This document shows, piece after piece, positions 1-12,275 of a stretch of 64,000 nt of DNA. Position 1 is the stretch's first letter, and each line of letters opens with the position of its first letter. The notes below the pieces were generated by a model. It was not told the origin of the DNA, searched no databases, and saw nothing but the letters and a program-made list of their open reading frames with translations. This DNA is from Heliopora coerulea (taxonomy: Eukaryota > Cnidaria > Anthozoa > Scleralcyonacea > Helioporidae): contig JASJOG010000020.1 of the NCBI GenBank assembly GCA_030142905.1, positions 1,239,501-1,303,500 of the forward strand. Reading direction: 5' to 3'. The position numbers and the translations under genes are program-made.

Positions 1-2251
1 GGAAACCCCCAAGTCAGAATGGAAGTGGAAAAGGCCTGCAGCTGAAAACAAGGAAGTCTTTTTGAATAGTGGAACGAATGACCACGATGATGATGAAGGA
101 AAGGAAGGAATAATGACAAGACAAAGAGAAGCGAAAAGAAGGATTGTTGAAATTATCAGTGGGACAAAACCAGATGAAAAAGATCGAAAAATGAAAGAAA
201 CAAAGAAAACATCGAAAGAAGGAAGAAAAGGAGGGACATTTGGACTCGCCAATAACCTGTCTGCGCTAGATGAAGCAGTCGTGAATGGTGAAACCATGGA
301 TGACGATCAGAAAGAGTGGAGCGACACGATACAGGAAGGGCAAATGAAAGGAGAGGTGGAGACAGTGAGCAACGACATCGGGCATGATGGAAAAGAACAA
401 GATTCGAAGGGAATAAAGAAATCTCACGAGAAATACGAAGGACAAGTAGGAAAGGACCACACACCTGGTGTAGCTAACCAATCTGTGGGGACACGAACAG
501 CCTCGATTGATGAAGCTGGAAGAGGAGACATTGTGAAAAGACGACGAGGGAGGAAACTAATGGTATCGGGAATTCATGCTGAAGCCAGAGAAAATAACAA
601 AGAAAGGTAATAAACTTATAATTATATCATTGTTGCCTCAATTTCTTTTGTTCCCCGGAGGTTGATAACTTACTTATCAACATCATTAACATATTCATGT
701 ACTTTCTGCCGAAAGTTAGCCGGTTCTGTATGTTTTTCACGCAAGTTAAATACTTCTTTCGAAACTTCACCAGCGATGACGTAACCCGGTTATACACCTT
801 GACCTCGGTGTCCAAGCGATATATCAACCTGAGGGCGGAGCCCAAACACCTCGATCACGGTATACAACCTTCACTAGTCCCCTTTTAATCATCTTTCTTT
901 GTGTTCTCGGGAATGGTTGAAGTAAAACCTAGCAAAAATAACCACCTAGTCGTCACTATCACCTGTGAATGAATTTGGGATAAGGTTGTATTCAAATAAA
1001 TCGGAGTCTTCATTTCGTTATGCAGGTTTTGAATTTTTTTCGAATAGCAAATGATTTTTGATGAAATTCGAGGCAGTCGGGACTGTTGTGAAAAACGGAA
1101 CCCTGCTTTTTTAGTGTCCTTGCCAGCGTAGAAGGGGAACCAAAAAAAGAAATAGCGAGAGAGCAGGATAGATAGCCTCGTGGCATGCCTAGCTGGCTTT
1201 ACCGACGCTAATTCAAAGTCTAAAATTAACACAGTGAAATTAAACTCACAATCATATTATGACTCTTGTTCATTGCCAAGTAGTTACAAAATGACAAAAT
1301 TACTTGCTGGTTAAATCTTAGCCTGTTATACGTTGATTGCACCAGATACTCAATGGCGTGTGTTTATTTTTTTTCTTTCTCAAACAGTATGAATTATTCC
1401 CGTAACATTAAAACATTCGTTAATTTTTCTTTTTAAATAAAAGTAACTGGCGATTTTGTAATTTTCCAGTTCAGGGAAGACTTCCGTTGAGCTTGCGACC
1501 GATTACGGGAATGACCATAGCGACCAACAAACTGGTGGTACAGCGGTTGAGCAACAGACCACAGTCCATGTGAACAAACCGGCTAAGAAGAAACGAAGAA
1601 CTTTATATAGTATCAGGGAAAACTCCATGGTGATGACCCAAACCAAGGCACGATTCCAGGTACAAATCTCTTCATTAAGCGAGCTATCCCTAACAAAAAT
1701 TTCACACGCAAATTCATATAGCGCGTAACATTCGTCATTACAGCCTCAGCATTCCTTGTGATGACTACAAGATAGTCGAAATGTAGAGAATGAAAATGAT
1801 TTCAATCTTCGGAGTGTCCATTGTTCTGTATTTGACCAAAATATTTCATGTGTGAAATTAATTTTCATAAGTGAATGTTCCATTTCTTATGTGAAATGCT
1901 TGTTTCATACACCAAGATTCCACATGTGAAATTTTGAACCAATTCATTTCATATGTGAATTAGGCATTTCATGTGCGAAGACGCTCCCAGTTCATACGCG
2001 AAATGAAAATTTCATAAGTGAAAACGTTTCTGTTCCATATGTTTTTCACACGTGAAATGGCATGTGGAATCTTCGTAAGGATGGGGGTACAATCTTTGTG
2101 ATGTTTTAATTTGGGAGTAAAATATGAGGGATTAATGTCCTTTCATTGGTAGGAAACGCTCCCTCTTAACCACACTACGTCCAGTGGAGGAATGCCACCG
2201 TCTTTATCAGCGTTTATGAAAGCATTTATCGTGCCCAAGTTAAAGAAATGA
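1..2251 (+). CDS. 3' end of an unidentified Lys/Glu/Asp-rich protein (partial, 3 exons visible)
   Basis: Seen: an open frame from base 2 to 606 ends at a GT donor at 607. It continues without a stop in 1470-1659, between an AG acceptor (TTTTCCAG) and a GT donor at 1660. It then continues in 2153-2251, after the acceptor CATTGGTAG, and stops at TGA 2249-2251. Exon phases match (2/1, then 0/0), giving about 297 visible residues; the 5' part lies outside the window. The first exon is highly charged, with many KE, KK and DD pairs and a basic patch KRRRGRKLM. The second has a second basic patch, KPAKKKRRTLYS. The last exon ends PKLKK. The basic patches could be nuclear localisation or DNA/RNA-contact segments. 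I do not recognise a family. The splice model is inferred; the first exon is the firmest part and the last the weakest. A tail of genuinely low-complexity coding sequence is the main alternative. Confidence 0.5.
1843..2070. repeat. Cluster of short TTTCAyryGTGAAA palindromes
   Basis: About ten imperfect copies of a palindrome like TTTCATGTGTGAAA, TTCATAAGTGAA or TTCACACGTGAAA lie within some 230 bases of the second visible intron of the partial gene. Spacing is irregular (about 15-35 bases) and orientation cannot be assigned because each unit is self-complementary. It could be a degraded inverted-repeat transposon or a hairpin-forming satellite. No ORF crosses it. Confidence 0.6.
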
Positions 2252-2642
2252 GATGTAACAAAACAAGTTAAACGTTTCGAGGAGGCAATACCAGGTAAAG
2301 CCAGATATACTATAGTACCATGCAGACGATGGGAGCTTCCGCATGCAATTATTCGGGTCTGAACGGAAAATGTGTTTAACGCGCTCATGAAACCCAAACG
2401 GCGGCTCTCACTAGCCAACACGTGTTTTCAAGTAGTCTACGGATACTGACCACCAGCTGACCGGTACATCTAACTGACCTACCGAACTTTCTCGCAAGCT
2501 AGCAAGCTTGTTTAGTGTGCGGTTTTAGTGAGGGTGATCTTATGCTGCGTACTCGTGCATGTAACATGAGGTATGTAGACACGTCGCGAATTTATGTTTT
2601 GTTTTTGGAACCTGTAATTTAAGTGTTTTTTTAGCCTCGTAT

Positions 2643-2695
2643 CCACGGCCATTTGTTCAGAGCTGGACTAAAATGGTGGGAACAAATGGCCGTGG
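2643..2695. repeat. Perfect 16-bp inverted repeat (hairpin)
   Basis: CCACGGCCATTTGTTC at 2643-2658 is matched exactly by its reverse complement at 2680-2695, with a 21-base loop. It probably marks a small non-autonomous DNA transposon. The sequence just outside (GCCTCGTAT / AAGGCTAGCC) is only loosely symmetric. Confidence 0.6.
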
Positions 2696-3527
2696 CAAAG
2701 GCTAGCCTATATCCACTTCTAAGATTGTTTGTAGTAATATTGGACGTGCAGGACATCTTCATTGTTTGTTGCGGGCTAAGTTTAAAAATGAGCGAAATGG
2801 GACTCAGTTTTAGCTAGCCTTGTTATTTTTCTCCGCCATCTTGGCCCAACTCTCAACAAATGATCCTGGGAACAAGGTTGGGTGCGCTGAACTCTGTCAT
2901 AACAGAAACAGTGACTGCAAATGAAAAAGTGAAGCCCAAAATGGCGGACATCGAGACCTTTGTGACTGTCAGTTTCAGTCCCCTTCTCGGTCGGTTGGAC
3001 GTCAATTTGATATCAATCAAAGTCAAGCTGATGTCGAAATAACCGCGCAGGGGCCTGAAACTGACCGCGGAAAGACCCCATGCCCCTTTCATCGGCTTCA
3101 CTTTTTGGGACAGTCCTGATTGAAAGCAGGCTTCCTGTTGTAATAATGATAATGTTCTGTGGTTGGGAGTTATTACAAGGAGAGACTTTGAGCCATAGTT
3201 CTCACATACCAGCTGCATGTGAACGATTCTGAACGCAACAGCTGTGTTCGCATTTTCACCAAATTAATTTACTAGGTACCGCTGACAGTGGCGGATCTTG
3301 GGTATTCGAAAAAAAATAGCGCAAACTGACAGTCTGTCCTGGGTGGGGAATATGACATTTGTACCAGTTGAGATGACCCTTGTTTACTAGACGAACGATA
3401 CGCTTCCCCTTCACGGCATATTTTTTTTATTTTATCTGAAATCCTGGTACATCCAAGATTTTGAAAACACTTTGTAGCAGAATCTCGTGGTTGTCAGCAA
3501 CGCAAAAGGATGTTTTTTGTTGTTTTT

Positions 3528-3528
<1 letters not shown>

Positions 3529-3559
<31 letters not shown>

Positions 3560-3560
3560 A
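3529..3560. repeat. (AAAT)n microsatellite
   Basis: About eight uninterrupted AAAT units follow a T-rich run. The same bases contain several AATAAA hexamers, but no gene end lies close enough to call a polyadenylation site. Confidence 0.85.
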
Positions 3561-3864
3561 AAGGAAGCATCCCCTGTGGATCTAAGAATGAAAATTTTTA
3601 TTGTGCATCATACGCTATAAGCCTAGAAACTTGACCAGTTTCCTCAAATATTCATCTTTATATACCTTGCCATCTCAGACAAGACTTCGTCTTCCCCAAA
3701 GTGAGTTGTATCTGTTGTGCTATAATCTGGGATTCTTGTAACCATCACGAAGTTTACATTTTGTTTCTGTAAGCCAAGTCGACGCCGCCTTTCCTGTTTT
3801 TAGACATGACGAAAATCCGGTTGACATAACATCGTAAGGCTTATAACATAAAGCCATAAAGACA

Positions 3865-3950
3865 TTTTCTCCACGGGATTTCTCATGCTCAACTAATCTG
3901 AATTCTCGCTAATGGAGATAATCAATTAGTCTGAGAATTCCCGTGGGAAA
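3865..3950. repeat. Small hairpin element
   Basis: The left arm (TTTTCTCCACGGGATTTCTCA, with ACTAAT following) is mirrored by ATTAGTCTGAGAATTCCCGTGGGAAA on the right with a few mismatches. The total of about 86 bases with no coding capacity fits a MITE remnant. Confidence 0.5.
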
Positions 3951-5935
3951 TGCCCATTTGAAACTAGCGAACGAACTCCGTTGATAGACATGGCCTGTCT
4001 GGTTTTAGTCGCAGATATATTTAGCGACATATAATTTTAAACTATTGAGAAACTTTCTCAGAGTAAAGTGGATTCCATTTTAAGAGGAAATCATTTAAAG
4101 TCAGCACGTTTTTGTTTTTCTTTTCATGCATCTCTGAGGATGATTCTGAAACAGCTCGGTTTTGTTCACCCAGTTCAGCATTTTATTACTTTTAAGAGTC
4201 GCATTATTCTACTTTACAATAAAGTGCTTTGACAAGGTTCTCAACAGCTTTGCCTGCAGGGAACTCAGAGTTTCAGTTTAAATTATCCACGTAATCCCAT
4301 CTCACAAGGACACAGACAGAATGAACACAAAAACGTCACTTTGGTGTCCCAACACCTATCGGTGTTTTTTTTTTGAGCGCGTCTACCATTTTTTCGACCA
4401 TGACAACTTCTTTAACCTTGATCCTTTAGAAAGCTACATTACAGATTGCTAAGGCTGGTCAATCACGAGCTTTGAAAATTTTGAATCAAACGACGTCTTT
4501 AACCAACTATGGCGTTTGCGTATACAAATATAGCAGTAGCTCTATGAATCGGTTGGAAACGATCCTACGGCGCTGAGAAACCCAAGTTGTGTCATAGGAT
4601 TTTGCTATTCTGTTAAGTTTTTTGTTTCACCCCTATCCCGAACTTTTATATCCTTTGGAAAGAGAGTGAGATGACGTTTAATCGAAGGGTGAAGTTCTTA
4701 CCACGAGGATTGGATACTGTTTATCTTAAACATCTTGTTAGTTGTCATTTCAAAGTATGAGTTCCGTATAAAAATATTTTGATGCTTGTCTCGGCGGTTT
4801 CTTTGAGGCTTTTGACATCGACTCTGTGGCTAAAATACACACGACTTGTTTATATTTTGATTCTATTTCCAAATGCCAAATGGTGTTTTCATGCTTTCGA
4901 GTTCTTTGTACAAGTGGGATAAAATGTCCTTATTTGTTCTTTCAACTTCGTTCTCTTGTTGTCAAGTATGGCTTTCGTTAAGCCTTTCTCTTATCTTCGT
5001 GGAACTTTTCCCGATTGTTTTTCTGCAAAACAGACCCGAAATGAAGAAAAGATTTTTTTTTACTTCCTTTTTTTTCATCGAGATACAGAAGGCCGAGTAA
5101 TTACCTGCTTGATGTTGGAAACGAGCATCTACATACAGCGGCTAGCAATTGGTTAACATGCACAAAGTTTGATCAAAGGAACGTGGACCATCTAATACAA
5201 ATATAATTTAGTGACATTCCGAAAGAAGCATATGCAAACATTCCGCGGATAGTTTTGCTCTGAGTATTGATGGGCAATTATAACATAAACTGACTAACAT
5301 CGCTACATATCGGCCCACACTTATGAGCAACTTTTCTGAATATATATCATACTTTTTTAATGCTAACGCATCAACGCAGTTTGGAGATGACTGGACGTTA
5401 GTTCAGATGTGCATTCCTTTAGTTCCTTGTTTTGTTTGTACAAACGACGTTCGATAATAGGGTTTGTATTTTGGCTTTTCTTTAATTAGTTTATTTTCTC
5501 TTTTGAAATTTTTCGTGCAGTTAGATTTTGGGCGACATTCGCACGACGTCCAATCGGTATTTCATATCATGGGCAAACCAATCTAACAAGTGCTATAAAG
5601 CGAATAAGAAACTATGTTCTGCATTCAAACATCATATATAGCTGCTCTTCCCTCGTTCAAACACGCTTTGATTATCATTGTGCAGTTTGGAACAGCTGTG
5701 GCAAAGGCTTTTCCAATAATCAAGATTACAAAAGCTGCGAAATTGTGCTGCTGGTATTTTAAGTTTCTCATCTTATGGTTTTGGTTCTGCTCAGTTATTA
5801 AAACTTTGCGTGGGATGGCAAAAGTTAGTAAGCTATCAACGGCACACGAATCAAATTTAAATTAATGAACTACGACTTTCGTCAAACTCGTAATCGTGAA
5901 ATAATTTTTCCTAATTCAAAGATTGGTATTGAAGC

Positions 5936-5981
5936 CGTAACCTTCTGATGACAGTTGAGATGCTGCAGCCACTTATCTACA
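5936..5981 (-). repeat. Degraded tRNA-like repeat fragment
   Basis: The segment CGTAACCTTCTGATGACAGT followed by TGAGATGCTG matches the middle of the tRNA-like module seen more fully at 46886-46962, also on the minus strand. The A-box half is decayed. It is a dispersed repeat copy, not a tRNA gene. Confidence 0.35.
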
Positions 5982-6230
5982 TGCATTTATGGATTTTAAT
6001 ATGCATGGAGCGATATGAAATTATAAGCGATAGTTGTCCGCCTGTGATACTAGTAACTTCCTTATTACCAAAAGAGACGTTTTAACCATATAAATGCGTA
6101 GATTAAGGTAGTCAGCGAAGGTTTAAAACAAACATGGGCTGGTTAACCTGTTCGTGACATGTGCTACCTCTAGGAAAGTCGCAATATACCAGCCATTTAT
6201 CAATGTTCTTAATCTGCGATGATTGTGAAA

Positions 6231-6311
6231 GTTTAGTGTGGACAGACGATCGTCTGTTCACATTTAACGTGGTCTAGACAGACTATGGTCTGTCCACAGC
6301 CATCACACTAA
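6231..6311. repeat. Small inverted-repeat element with internal GACAGAC palindromes
   Basis: The ends TTTAGTGTG and CACACTAAG are inverted repeats. Inside are a near-perfect palindrome centred on GATC (GTGGACAGAC GATC GTCTGTTCAC) and a second inverted GACAGAC/GTCTGTC pair. About 80 bases in all, with no ORF. It is likely a MITE. Confidence 0.55.
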
Positions 6312-7377
6312 GTTTTGATGTTGACCATATGTGATGTGCTCAAAACGCAAACTGATTTGTTTTGAGAGGCCCTGTATCAAAGCTGTCTTGTCGCTAATTA
6401 GAATTTGTCCTCTTGTATTGCGTCAAGGCTTGCCCAAGAAACGCCGAAACGAAACTATTTCACTAACTATTTTGGCGATTCTAAAAACTGCATGCATGTT
6501 TGGATACCGTGATACAAACATGCGCGATCCTTTTCGGGGCTGGGGTAAAGCGAGAGAGGAAAAACCACACAAACCGCTAGGCAAACGGTTTTTTCTATCC
6601 TTTTTGAAAATCGAACAACGTAAGTGTTCGAATCACAGTATCCAAACACACAAAAAAACATTTGATACAGTGCTTTAATAAAAAAACCATGAACTTGCAA
6701 CAGAAACTTCATTTAAACTTTAGCGCGAAGTTTTCCATGTTTGAATACTAAGTCAATACACGTATTAGCACATCACAGCTTGCCTATTATACATAATATT
6801 TCGTAATTGTGTTTTATGATCAATTTTTGAAGTTCAGCTATGATTGAATAGCCTCGCAGATTTGCCGGACGACTCTTAAATCGTAATATTCGGTGTTTGT
6901 GCCAATTCTGTGTGCACTGCAGGCATTTTTTCAAACTGGTTGTCTTAAAATGGGTTTCCTGAGAGCCCAAAAGCAATCGGAACCTCAGAACATTCTGTGA
7001 ATAGACGTCCTTGCTTTTGATCGTTGAGCGAAACTGGTTGAGAACTATTATGGTAATATGAAATATCAAACAGTACCAACAAGATTGGAAAATGTAAAGT
7101 GGCTGAATGAAACTGAAGTTGCACCATCCTACAGTATGCCAAAAGAGCCAAGGTGTCGTTGGTTCTTTTCCTTGTATGATGTACTGCTTCGTCGAATCTG
7201 ACGTGCTTTAGTACCGACATCGAAAGAATTGCTGTACATCCCGCAGTAACATGCGTCGGAGGAATGTTGATGCTCAGCAACTGACACGAAGCAAGACCAT
7301 TGTGAGGAAATAGTTTTAAACAGAAATTAATATAACTTCGTGGTCATCCGCTAGCCATTAATATCAACCCGGAACAT

Positions 7378-9215
7378 GGCGAGTAATTTATTATTTTTTC
7401 GAGGCATAAACTCTCGTTTCGCGTTCTGATCTACCTTGTTCTTCCTCACCACGTACCAGAACATGTATTAGAACTGATCAAAGTATCATCTGACTATATT
7501 ATAACGGATGTTTCAGCTAATTGCAGCATTTACACTCGACATAACCTAAATGTAAGGTTCTGCCAACAAATTGCACGGACGAATGATACCTTGAGAGTCC
7601 TCTCGACACACAAGACCCGACAGATACCTGGTTACTAAAAAAATACAACTTCTGGTCTTTGTTGTAAATTTCTTGCACATTCGCCTGTTTATTTCGATCA
7701 CCTCAGCAAGCTCAATTCGGTAGCGAAGTCCTCGATGTCAAGGACGTGCTTGGGTATTGAAGCAGAAGTTATCAACATGGCGGAAAGCGGTTAACTAATG
7801 GACGGAAAACACTCGAATTGGGCTTGTTTATGAAAACGCATGTGGCCACTGTCACAATCCTGACGTGTACCGTTGGAAGTGGATAATTCTTTGAGGGTTG
7901 TATAACATTTGACCATTCAACGTCAGCTGATTGATTTCTAGTGTTGGTTTAATTCTATTTCTTCCCGGTTGGTCTGGTCTTATTTTACCCATGGCCAACG
8001 TCAGACGACCGTTGTAGCCAATAGGAGAATTAACTTGAAAAATTGTCTTTCTTTTAATGTCCTTTCGATGGATTTATTCTCGTTTGGAGTTCTGATCGCT
8101 GTGACGCTTCCCCTCCACTTAAATAGGTATTTGAATTAATCCAAATATCATCTGACTATATCATGATGGGTGTATCAACTAATATTGTGTCATTTACTCT
8201 CGACATAGTCAACCTAATGCAAAGTAATTGTGGCAAGAAATTGCATGGTCGAATGGTACCTTGAGAGTCCTGTCAACTCTCAAGACCCAGCGGTTACTTG
8301 GCTACTTAAAAATGCAACCTTTTTCTTTTTAATTTCTTGCACATTCCCAAGTTTATTTCCTTCACCTCAACAGGCTCAATTTAGCACCAAAGTGCTCGAT
8401 CTCAAGGACTTGCTTCGGTATTCAATGAGGATGTACGGAAAACACTCAAATTTGGCTTGTTTACGAAAAGACATGTGGCCAACTGGGTGTGAGTACCGTT
8501 GGAAGTACGTAGTTTTTTGTGGCTTGTGTAACATTTGAGTATTCAACGTCAGCTGGTTGGTTTCTAGTCTTTGTTTAATTCTTTTATCTCCCTATAAGTC
8601 TTTCACCACTTTACCCCTGCCTAACGTCAGAGAATCTAACTTGCATGCCACAGGAAGAAGTAACATGAAGAGTTTTCTTCCTTTTAATATTCTTTCAATG
8701 GATAAATTCTCGTTTGGTCGACATGAAGTTTCCCTTCCACTAAAATATGTGTTAGAACTAATCGAAATATCATCTGACTGTATCATAATAGATATTTCAA
8801 ATAATAGTGTGACATTTACTCACGACATAACTAAATGTAAGGTTGTGATAAGAAATTATATGGTCGAACGATACCTTGGGAGTCCTTTCAACTCACAAGA
8901 CCCGACAGATACCTGCTTAGTAAAAAACGCATTCTAGCCTTAGTTATAAATTTCTTGCATGAAGATTCCCAGATTTACTTACAGTTGCCTAAACGGGGCT
9001 CAATTCAGTAGCAAAGTCAGCGATCTGAAGAACTTCCTTGGGTATTGGAGTAGAAGTTATTAACGTAGAGGAAAGCGGTTAACTTAATGGACGGAAAGCA
9101 CTCAAATTGGGCTTGTTGATGAGAACGTTTGATAACCAATGTGACCATCATAAAGTGTACCGTTCGAAATAGATTATTTTTTGTGAGCTGTAGTTTGAGA
9201 AATGTTTTTATATAA
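7378..9215. repeat. Three diverged tandem copies of a ~630-655 bp unit
   Basis: Copies start near 7378, 8034 and 8662; the third is shorter. Landmarks recur in order: TTCTCGTTT, ATCATCTGACT, an ACCTTGAGAGTCCT-like block (about 7590, 8258 and 8870), TTTCTTGCACATTC, GACGGAAA..ACTC and a GTACCGTT block. Each copy carries a frame encoding something like SPxxxQDPTDTxLxKN, but in the first copy it is broken by a stop, so I treat the unit as non-coding. Divergence looks substantial, so the duplication is old. Confidence 0.65.
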
Positions 9216-9435
9216 GGATACTATAAGGAACGACCGTCATATCGTCAAACTTTCTTTGGAGCCAAATACCGTTTAAATACTTGACTGTCCTTGTGTCGGG
9301 CAGGGTACAGTAGTCTTAAATGACGATGATTTGGAGAGTTGTTTTGCTTGTGGATAAGCATTTGATGTTTCTTTTTACGGAGTTAAATTTAAACTAACGT
9401 CAACTTTGGGAGAGTTTTCATCGGAACAACTTTAG

Positions 9436-9696
9436 TGTATCGCACCAATTTTGCGCAGCCTACTACAATGTGTGCCAGAAAAAATAAAGCCCTCGAATTG
9501 GTCAAGCTTCATTGATTCAACAGGACTTCCTATTTGTCTGAAATTTGAACTGTTACGTTCATTCCAAAGAAAGCAGCAGCGTGATTTGGGTATGGTATTC
9601 CTCGCATGGGATTATTTTGTTGAAGATTGTGAGAAGAGGCGCAAATTAGCGAGCATCGAGGGGGAGATATTAAAACCACTTGAGAACGTGCTGTGA
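9436..9696 (+). CDS. Hypothetical ORF or exon, unrecognised
   Basis: An 86-codon open frame starts after a TAG and could begin as an exon, because TTTTGCGCAG just inside it is a possible acceptor. The peptide is of ordinary composition (FIDSTGLPICLKFELL, then RKQQRDLGMVFLAWDYF and an EKRRKLASIEGEI helix-like stretch) and ends at TGA 9694-9696. A second open frame, 9703-9897, follows on the same strand. No family was recognised, and it may be chance or a decayed gene. Confidence 0.2.
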   Translation, partial: CIAPILRSLLQCVPEKIKPSNWSSFIDSTGLPICLKFELLRSFQRKQQRDLGMVFLAWDYFVEDCEKRRKLASIEGEILKPLENVL

Positions 9697-9897
9697 AGTG
9701 TAATGTCTTTTACCTCATTTGGAGTTGTCGTAGAAGAAGAGACCAATATCGTGGCGACTAACAGTTATTGCAATTTGAAAAAGAATGCACGTCTGCATAT
9801 TCCTTGCGTGTCATTAAGTGTCCAACATATCAAGTTGCTTCAGCTTACCAAAGCAAAGCTGGACAGCTGGAAAGAAACTTGGGTATCATTCAAATGA

Positions 9898-12275
9898 AAC
9901 GTTGCAGTTAGCGGACGTCTAGATGAACAGTGGAAGACCCGCCTCCTGCCTGATAATTTATTTTAATTTACGCACTCAAGGCCGTAGAGTCGTAGACTTT
10001 GCAAGCTTGTAAGAATTCTGTGGCTAGTCACATTTGAAAGAATAGTGGGTTTACGCGAGTGAGCACGGCAAGGCTGCGTAAGGTACCAAAATATTAGCAT
10101 CTTAGAACCCAGAGCGGATCATTGGTATTACAATTACAGCTTCTCGGCCAATTTTTGCCGCCGCGAATAAACTTGGAACCTTTAAGGGAAATTATTAAGT
10201 TGACGGTCGACCTGTGACTTTTGCGTGTAAAATTGGTGCTGGTGATGTAATTGTGAGGTTTAGGAGAATGGCAAGGTGAGATTTCTAACGGGACTAAATA
10301 TTATAAAAAAACTGGCATCTTTAGTCTTTTTTCGTCCTAGGTCTTGTAATAGTTTTCACTGGCCCAAGCCGGACTATTTTACACTTCAAAGCGAGTACTT
10401 TAAGATAGTAAAGAGTTAAAACGCTCCTCGTCACAGGTCTAGAATTATACACTTTAGAAAATGTAAATCAAGGCAGAGTAGAGATTACCTTTTTAACTAC
10501 AAACCACCAGCAACCGTGGATTATCTTTGAACCTTTAAACTAATAATTGTTATAACATGCTCTGAACAATGTAGGAATACACTCCAAATGACATGTTTAG
10601 GATAAAGCAGAATCTGACCATGAAGAGTCGTGTGATTGCTGATAGTTACAGAACCTAAAGTATAATATAGAACTTATTATGGGTTTCTGTTGGATTTCAA
10701 AACTTAACATCGTTTGAAAAACGTAGAAATTCTCTAGCGTTCGGAACAAAGACATCGTGGTTACCTCCGGAGCTACACTCCCTCAAAAACGTCACCGGAA
10801 AAATTCGTTTTCGCCAACTTTCAGGTTTGTGTTAGCGGATCTGCTCGAATGTCTAAGTGTCCGTTTACATTTAACATTTTTGGCACAGGAAGGCTAAAAC
10901 TTTGGCACGGGCGCCGCTATTTTTGGGCACGGCACGGGTAATTTTCACAGTATAAACGGTGCGGACGCCTTAAAAGAGGGTACCCATGTCTGAAAATTTA
11001 TGTCCTATTTTGTCCCACAAGCCGAGTGCCAGCGAGTTCTTTTTCTGCCCTATGGTAGTGAACACATGTCTCGGGAAGTGTTCTTCACTCTCCCCAGTAC
11101 TAACCCAGGCACAAACCCTAATCATAAACCTTAGCTTTAATTATCCATACTTCGGCTAGGCGCGAATCAGGAATCACACCAAGTAGCTTGGAACAGCTGA
11201 TCAGTTGGGCTGTAAGAAAAATAACTCTACTAAAGAAAACATGAGGAAATTTAGTTGAATAAGCTTGACCGAGCCCCAGCGGTTTATCCTATAAGACGAA
11301 CCGGCTTAAAATAAGCCACTGCCTTGACTAAAACTATAATTGTCTGGAGCAACGCAGTCGTAATGGCGGCAGAAGTATCCAACTGGAACTATATGCTATA
11401 ATCACCTTGTTAAGGATATCACCTAAGTGTGTTCTCCGGCTGTAAGCCAAAACTCTTGAAAAACAAACACTTCATGAACTGACGGAAACAGGCTTAATGG
11501 GAAATTCCCAGGGAAAACACTTAAAAATAAATGTGATTCGAACAGCTTGCGTTTTTGGTGTCGAGATTGTTATGACGGGCAAGAAATAACTTGAATAGTT
11601 TTGATTGTTTGTCTTAGCGAGCCGAAAAGGCTCCATCAAGGGCTGCTCTCTGTTTGCCCACTGTGCATCAAAAGATCAGATTTTTATTAATGTGCATAGT
11701 AAAAATAAACCGAAGCGCAGTGAATTTGCCCCAAGCTGACAGGAAGGGAATTCCCGTGGATCCCACGACGGCATAAGCCGTGGGAAACCGCAGGCCAGAT
11801 GAAATAAGCAACGTTAAGACATTCCAACCACACCGATCCTCTGTAGAGAACGTAAGGCAAAAAAATAGTCGGTCTTACAGATCATTTAAACTAAATGCCA
11901 CGACGTTTGGGAAGCGCATCCTGCGCCATTCATGTATGTCATCGTCTTAAAAAAATATCGCGTAAGAATAAATTACAGGTATTGGGTTTATACACATATA
12001 TATCTACAACTTTGTCATCTGACCAGTTTTTCCTCGGCTTGGCAATATTCGTGAAATATAAAGGCAATAATTTACAAATTAAAGTTCAGATAGTCATGGT
12101 AACTGTGGTCAGTTCCGTCGGGCCGGCGATGTTTGTGTTGTGATTTTACTAACTATTCGTATAAATGAGTCGATTAGCGACAATCCTCCCCTTTTTTGTC
12201 TTTGTAATTAAATTAAGTCCTACCCATTTGCTGTTGAGGCCCTACCAATCCTACCCATAAACGCGAAAGTATGTT
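9898..12275. other. Gene-free stretch downstream of RGM
   Basis: This lies between the weak ORFs and the stop codon of the minus-strand RGM gene, so it should include that gene's 3' UTR. I could not place the poly(A) site. No domain, RNA gene or strong repeat was recognised. Confidence 0.4.

Larger units (their letters stand above)
2252..7377. other. Gene-free stretch between the partial gene and the tandem triplication
   Basis: All open frames here are short, lack splice-compatible neighbours and have no recognisable domain. The stretch holds hairpins at 2643, 3865 and 6231, an (AAAT)n tract at 3529 and a tRNA-like remnant near 5936. Nothing else was identified. Confidence 0.5.
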
